A stretch of DNA of 7,744 nucleotides from Anaerolineales bacterium UBA4823 (GTDB lineage Bacteria; Chloroflexota; Anaerolineae; Anaerolineales; UBA4823). The DNA is taken from the NCBI GenBank assembly GCA_002402275.1, contig DHFN01000018.1, forward strand, positions 1-7,744. The letters run 5' to 3'. Positions 6,120 to 7,744 of the stretch are shown piece by piece (position 1 is the first letter of the stretch; each line of letters starts with the position of its first letter). The notes under the pieces are model-generated. The model worked only from the letters and a program-made list of their open reading frames with translations, had not been told where the DNA came from and searched no databases. A program made the translations under genes and the position numbers.

Positions 6120-6355
6120 TTATTTGCTTTTACTTGCTTGAGTTCTCTTTTTAGCTTCAGCAAGCCGAGTACCTACAGCATTTGCGGTGCTATCGCAAAC
6201 TTCGGCAATCTCATTTGCGGTAAGGCCCATTTTTTTAACAATGGGGCTGCTTCAGCAACTGTTTTTCCTTGCACTATTTGATAGGCGAGAAGGTTAATTA
6301 TTATTGAGAGTTTGCTGTCTATTGACTTGATTGATTCTATCTCATTAGCGGGCAT
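6120..6355 (-). CDS. Small HTH protein, second of two, requiring a -1 frameshift at an A7 run
   Basis: Read from ATG 6355, the frame is MPANEIESIKSIDSKLSIII...VAEAAPLLKK, then meets A7 (plus-strand T at 6230-6236) and ends early after 60 codons. Moving back one base at A_AAA_AAA gives MGLTANEIAEVCDSTANAV, GTRLAEAKKRTQASKSK and TAA at 6120. That is a 78-residue protein with a sigma-70-region-4-like HTH (about 43-70). The restored HTH aligns with that of the upstream gene (SSAQIATVCGVVEGSVRNAR), which supports the shifted reading. It begins five bases after the upstream stop and ends just before the HEPN start. Either the sequence has lost one A, or the full protein arises by ribosomal or transcriptional slippage. 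Confidence 0.65.
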
Positions 6356-6360
6356 GGCAT

Positions 6361-6606
6361 TTATTCCTTATTAGTGGAGGATATATTTGCGCGATTACCA
6401 ATTAGCTTGGCTTTTTTTGAAAGCATGCGAGCATTTCGCACAGAACCTTCTACAACACCACAGACTGTGGCGATTTGTGCAGATGAAAAATTAAAACGAT
6501 CAAGAATGGCAACTTGTTCTGGCAAACCCGCCAGGTCTTTGATACAAAGGTAAGCCAGCAATAGAGTGTTGCGCGCTTCTTCAGAGGTTTTTTCCATATT
6601 TTTCAT
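6361..6606 (-). CDS. Small HTH protein, first of two (start moved to 6606)
   Basis: An ATG exists at 6618, but GGGAG followed by five bases stands directly before the ATG at 6606, so I take that start: 81 residues beginning MKNMEKTSEE. A hydrophobic helix (about 13-25, NTLLLAYLCIKDL) precedes an HTH at about 31-63 (VAILDRFNFSSAQIATVCG, then VVEGSVRNARMLSKKAK). This matches the widespread tiny proteins in which a LLAL-type helix is joined to a sigma-70-region-4-like HTH (GFxxxEIAxxxGxTxxxVRxxLxxxRK pattern). It is a paralogue of the next gene, with LLAY and the HTH in register. It opens the operon ending in the HEPN gene. DNA binding is likely; whether it represses the operon or senses something is unknown. 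Confidence 0.7.
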   Translation of the reverse strand: MKNMEKTSEEARNTLLLAYLCIKDLAGLPEQVAILDRFNFSSAQIATVCGVVEGSVRNARMLSKKAKLIGNRANISSTNKE

Positions 6607-6685
6607 TTTTACTCCCATGGATTTGATTTGTTCCCATAATATTAATTACCACAAAAGAGGTTTCACCCCAATACGCCACTTAATG

Positions 6686-6721
6686 GTGTTTTCGAGTCTC
6701 TTGTAGTCAAGAGGAAAACAC
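6686..6721. other. Long hairpin upstream of the HTH-HTH-HEPN operon
   Basis: GTGTTTTC (6686-6693) pairs with GAAAACAC (6714-6721), and CTCTTG (6698-6703) pairs with CAAGAG (6708-6713) around a TAGT loop. A four-base bulge (GAGT) lies on one side only. That makes 14 pairs without mismatch. It is 80-115 bases before the first HTH start. There is no U-run on either strand, so it is not an ordinary terminator. An RNA leader structure, operator or recombination-site arm are possible. Confidence 0.6.
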
Positions 6722-6837
6722 GCCCTAATCATATGCTGGTCCAGGCAAGAATAGGAAATTGTCTAATAATCGCATCTCCCTATGGTTATCCCGTTGATCG
6801 GGTGCAAAGTGTCATTTATTTCACATTCGAATTAGGC
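6722..6837. other. Spacer bounded by complementary ends; degenerate attC-like candidate
   Basis: GCCCTAAT (6722-6729) and ATTAGGC (6831-6837) are complementary apart from one bulged C and lie 116 bp apart, starting just after the DUF3800 stop codon. A hairpin CCCG-TTGAT-CGGG (6790-6802) and GGTGCAAAG, similar to GGTGCAAGC of the 3009-3141 element, lie inside. The minus-strand end reads ATTAGGGC rather than GTTRRRY, so the cleavage triplet is lacking. Size and position fit the other separators, but this match is weak. Confidence 0.3.
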
Positions 6838-6842
6838 ACCTG

Positions 6843-7565
6843 TTACTTTTCACCAAGCTTTACTTCATAAATGGTGAGTTGTTTAATTTTGTCCATAATC
6901 TGAATTGAGGTTCTTAATTTTCTGAGTTTTCCGTTTTGTTCGAAATGCTCCTCGGATAGATTTTCAAATAACTCACTATCATTCGAAATTATATCAATTC
7001 TCGCGGATAGATAACCAATAATATCAGCGTATGCAATCCCAACCGTTTCAAAATTAGACGCAACTTGTACCACATCTTCATATAGAGTATAGCCCCTTTG
7101 ATTAATTGCAGGGCGAATAGAAGCCCTTATTTCTCGAACAGAAATATCACTTCTATAATCACAAAAAACGGATACCAAATCTTTACCTTGACCTTTTATG
7201 GGTTTAGGAAGCACTTTGTAAAGTAATGGGGGTAAATATCTCAAATACTCTGTTTTACCATCCGTCGAATTCGATTTTAAGTAAGCAAATTTCATACGGG
7301 CATTTTTGTTAGCGATATTAAGATCAATTATTTCTTCAGCCATTTCAACACGTTTTTCAACAGGGATATCAATGCATCCTTTTGATGCTGAGAACAAATA
7401 GGAACCTTTAAACTCAATTGTGGGATTCCAGCCACCTTTGATAAGAATCTGTTGAAAACCGACCTTAATTTGCCGATAATAATTATGCTTTACAACTGCA
7501 CAGGATAGTCCAAGATAATCCTTGAATTTAGTATCGCTAGTTTCATCAATAAATACAAGGATCAT
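6843..7565 (-). CDS. DUF3800 domain protein, putative RNase H-like nuclease
   Basis: The 240-residue protein starts MILVFIDETSD, the DUF3800 opening strand with acidic pair D7-E8 and D11 (usual form YIDESGD). It continues with EFKGS (51-55) and a central strand with acidic residues, VFCDYRSD (D136, D140). Near the end, VGIAYADIIGYLSARI corresponds to the family's QxADxIAG helix (A180-D181). These spaced acidic residues are why DUF3800 is viewed as an RNase H-like nuclease fold, though its activity is little characterised. The family is often met on mobile elements and in defence islands. AAAGGAG precedes the ATG with good spacing. It has its own promoter region and a 225-bp gap to the next operon, so it is probably a separate unit. 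Length is typical and no lesion is seen. Confidence 0.7.
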   Translation of the reverse strand: MILVFIDETSDTKFKDYLGLSCAVVKHNYYRQIKVGFQQILIKGGWNPTIEFKGSYLFSASKGCIDIPVEKRVEMAEEIIDLNIANKNARMKFAYLKSNSTDGKTEYLRYLPPLLYKVLPKPIKGQGKDLVSVFCDYRSDISVREIRASIRPAINQRGYTLYEDVVQVASNFETVGIAYADIIGYLSARIDIISNDSELFENLSEEHFEQNGKLRKLRTSIQIMDKIKQLTIYEVKLGEK

Positions 7566-7604
7566 TTTCTTCTCCTTTTACTTGTAAGGGTGAACTAATA
7601 GTTA

Positions 7605-7610
7605 ATTATA
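7605..7610 (-). promoter_or_regulatory. Candidate -10 box for the DUF3800 gene
   Basis: The minus strand has TATAAT, a perfect -10 hexamer, 40 bases before the start codon. No good -35 hexamer sits 16-18 bases upstream; the palindrome at 7627-7639 occupies that place, which hints at control by an activator or repressor. Confidence 0.4.
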
Positions 7611-7626
7611 CGAATTTCGAATAATA

Positions 7627-7639
7627 TGACATTATGTCA
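7627..7639. promoter_or_regulatory. 13-bp perfect palindrome, possible operator
   Basis: TGACAT-T-ATGTCA is a perfect inverted repeat with 6-bp arms. Its near edge lies 17 bases upstream of the TATAAT box, overlapping the expected -35 position. The form suits a dimeric HTH regulator. No second copy was found in the window. Confidence 0.4.
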
Positions 7640-7647
7640 CACATAAC

Positions 7648-7676
7648 AAAAACCGCCCTCCGATTGGAGAGCGGTT
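7648..7676 (-). terminator. Rho-independent terminator of the upstream gene
   Basis: On the minus strand AACCGC pairs with GCGGTT and CTCC with GGAG around a 4-nt loop, with one internal mismatch, and the stem runs into TTTTT then GTTATG. It follows the probable end of the gene entering from the right edge by about 20 bases and isolates the DUF3800 promoter from it. Confidence 0.75.
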
Positions 7677-7695
7677 AATAATATGGCCAAAATGC

Positions 7696-7744
7696 TTACC
7701 TCAGTACCGGTCTGAATTTATACCCACTGGCACCCCCAGAGGGT
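7696..7744 (-). CDS. C-terminal tail of an unidentified upstream gene
   Basis: From the right edge one minus-strand frame reads PSGGASGYKFRPVLR and then TAA at 7696-7698, 20 bases before a terminator stem. Position and composition suggest a genuine gene end. Fifteen residues are too few to identify it. Another frame reads TLWGCQWV and stops at a different TAA, so the frame choice is not certain. Confidence 0.35.
   Translation of the reverse strand, partial: PSGGASGYKFRPVLR

Noticed and set aside
1..7744. CRISPR array, tRNA or rRNA genes
   Set aside because: No regularly spaced direct repeats and no cloverleaf or rRNA-like stretch were recognised on either strand.

Overview
The window is accessory DNA: seven gene blocks, all on the minus strand, separated by structured non-coding segments of roughly 115-135 bp. 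No housekeeping gene is present. The separators resemble attC recombination sites of integron gene cassettes, so the best overall reading is a cassette array read from right (7744) to left (1). The host is uncertain. The moderate-to-low GC of most genes, the two-membrane-segment protein at 4843-5133 and the look of the separator at 4300-4430 remind me of Chloroflexota (Anaerolineae), but this is recollection, not proof.

Layout, right to left. 7696-7744 is the tail of an upstream gene, followed by a minus-strand terminator (7648-7676) and a promoter with a 13-bp palindrome. 6843-7565 encodes a DUF3800-type protein. 5364-6606 is a three-gene operon: two small paralogous helix-turn-helix (HTH) proteins, the second needing a -1 frameshift at an A7 run, then a Swt1-type HEPN protein with an intact R-x4-H RNase motif. 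4459-5133 is a two-membrane-helix gene split by an in-frame TAA from a cysteine-containing C-terminal domain. 3155-4257 is a broken DUF4436-like membrane protein gene. 987-2968 is a tight four-gene operon: three small winged-helix proteins sharing one layout, then a PD-(D/E)XK nuclease. 201-783 is a broken dihydrofolate-reductase-family (RibD C-terminal type) gene, and 1-182 holds a frameshifted gene fragment.

Two operons share a logic: two or three small paralogous HTH proteins are encoded first and a nuclease last, a DNase-type fold in one case and a HEPN RNase in the other. I infer that these are regulator/sensor-effector modules, possibly anti-phage defence or toxin-antitoxin systems, carried as multi-gene cassettes. 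Their open frames are intact except for the A7 shift, while the other cassettes carry stops and frameshifts. Either the defence-like cassettes alone are under selection, or some shifts are homopolymer sequencing errors.
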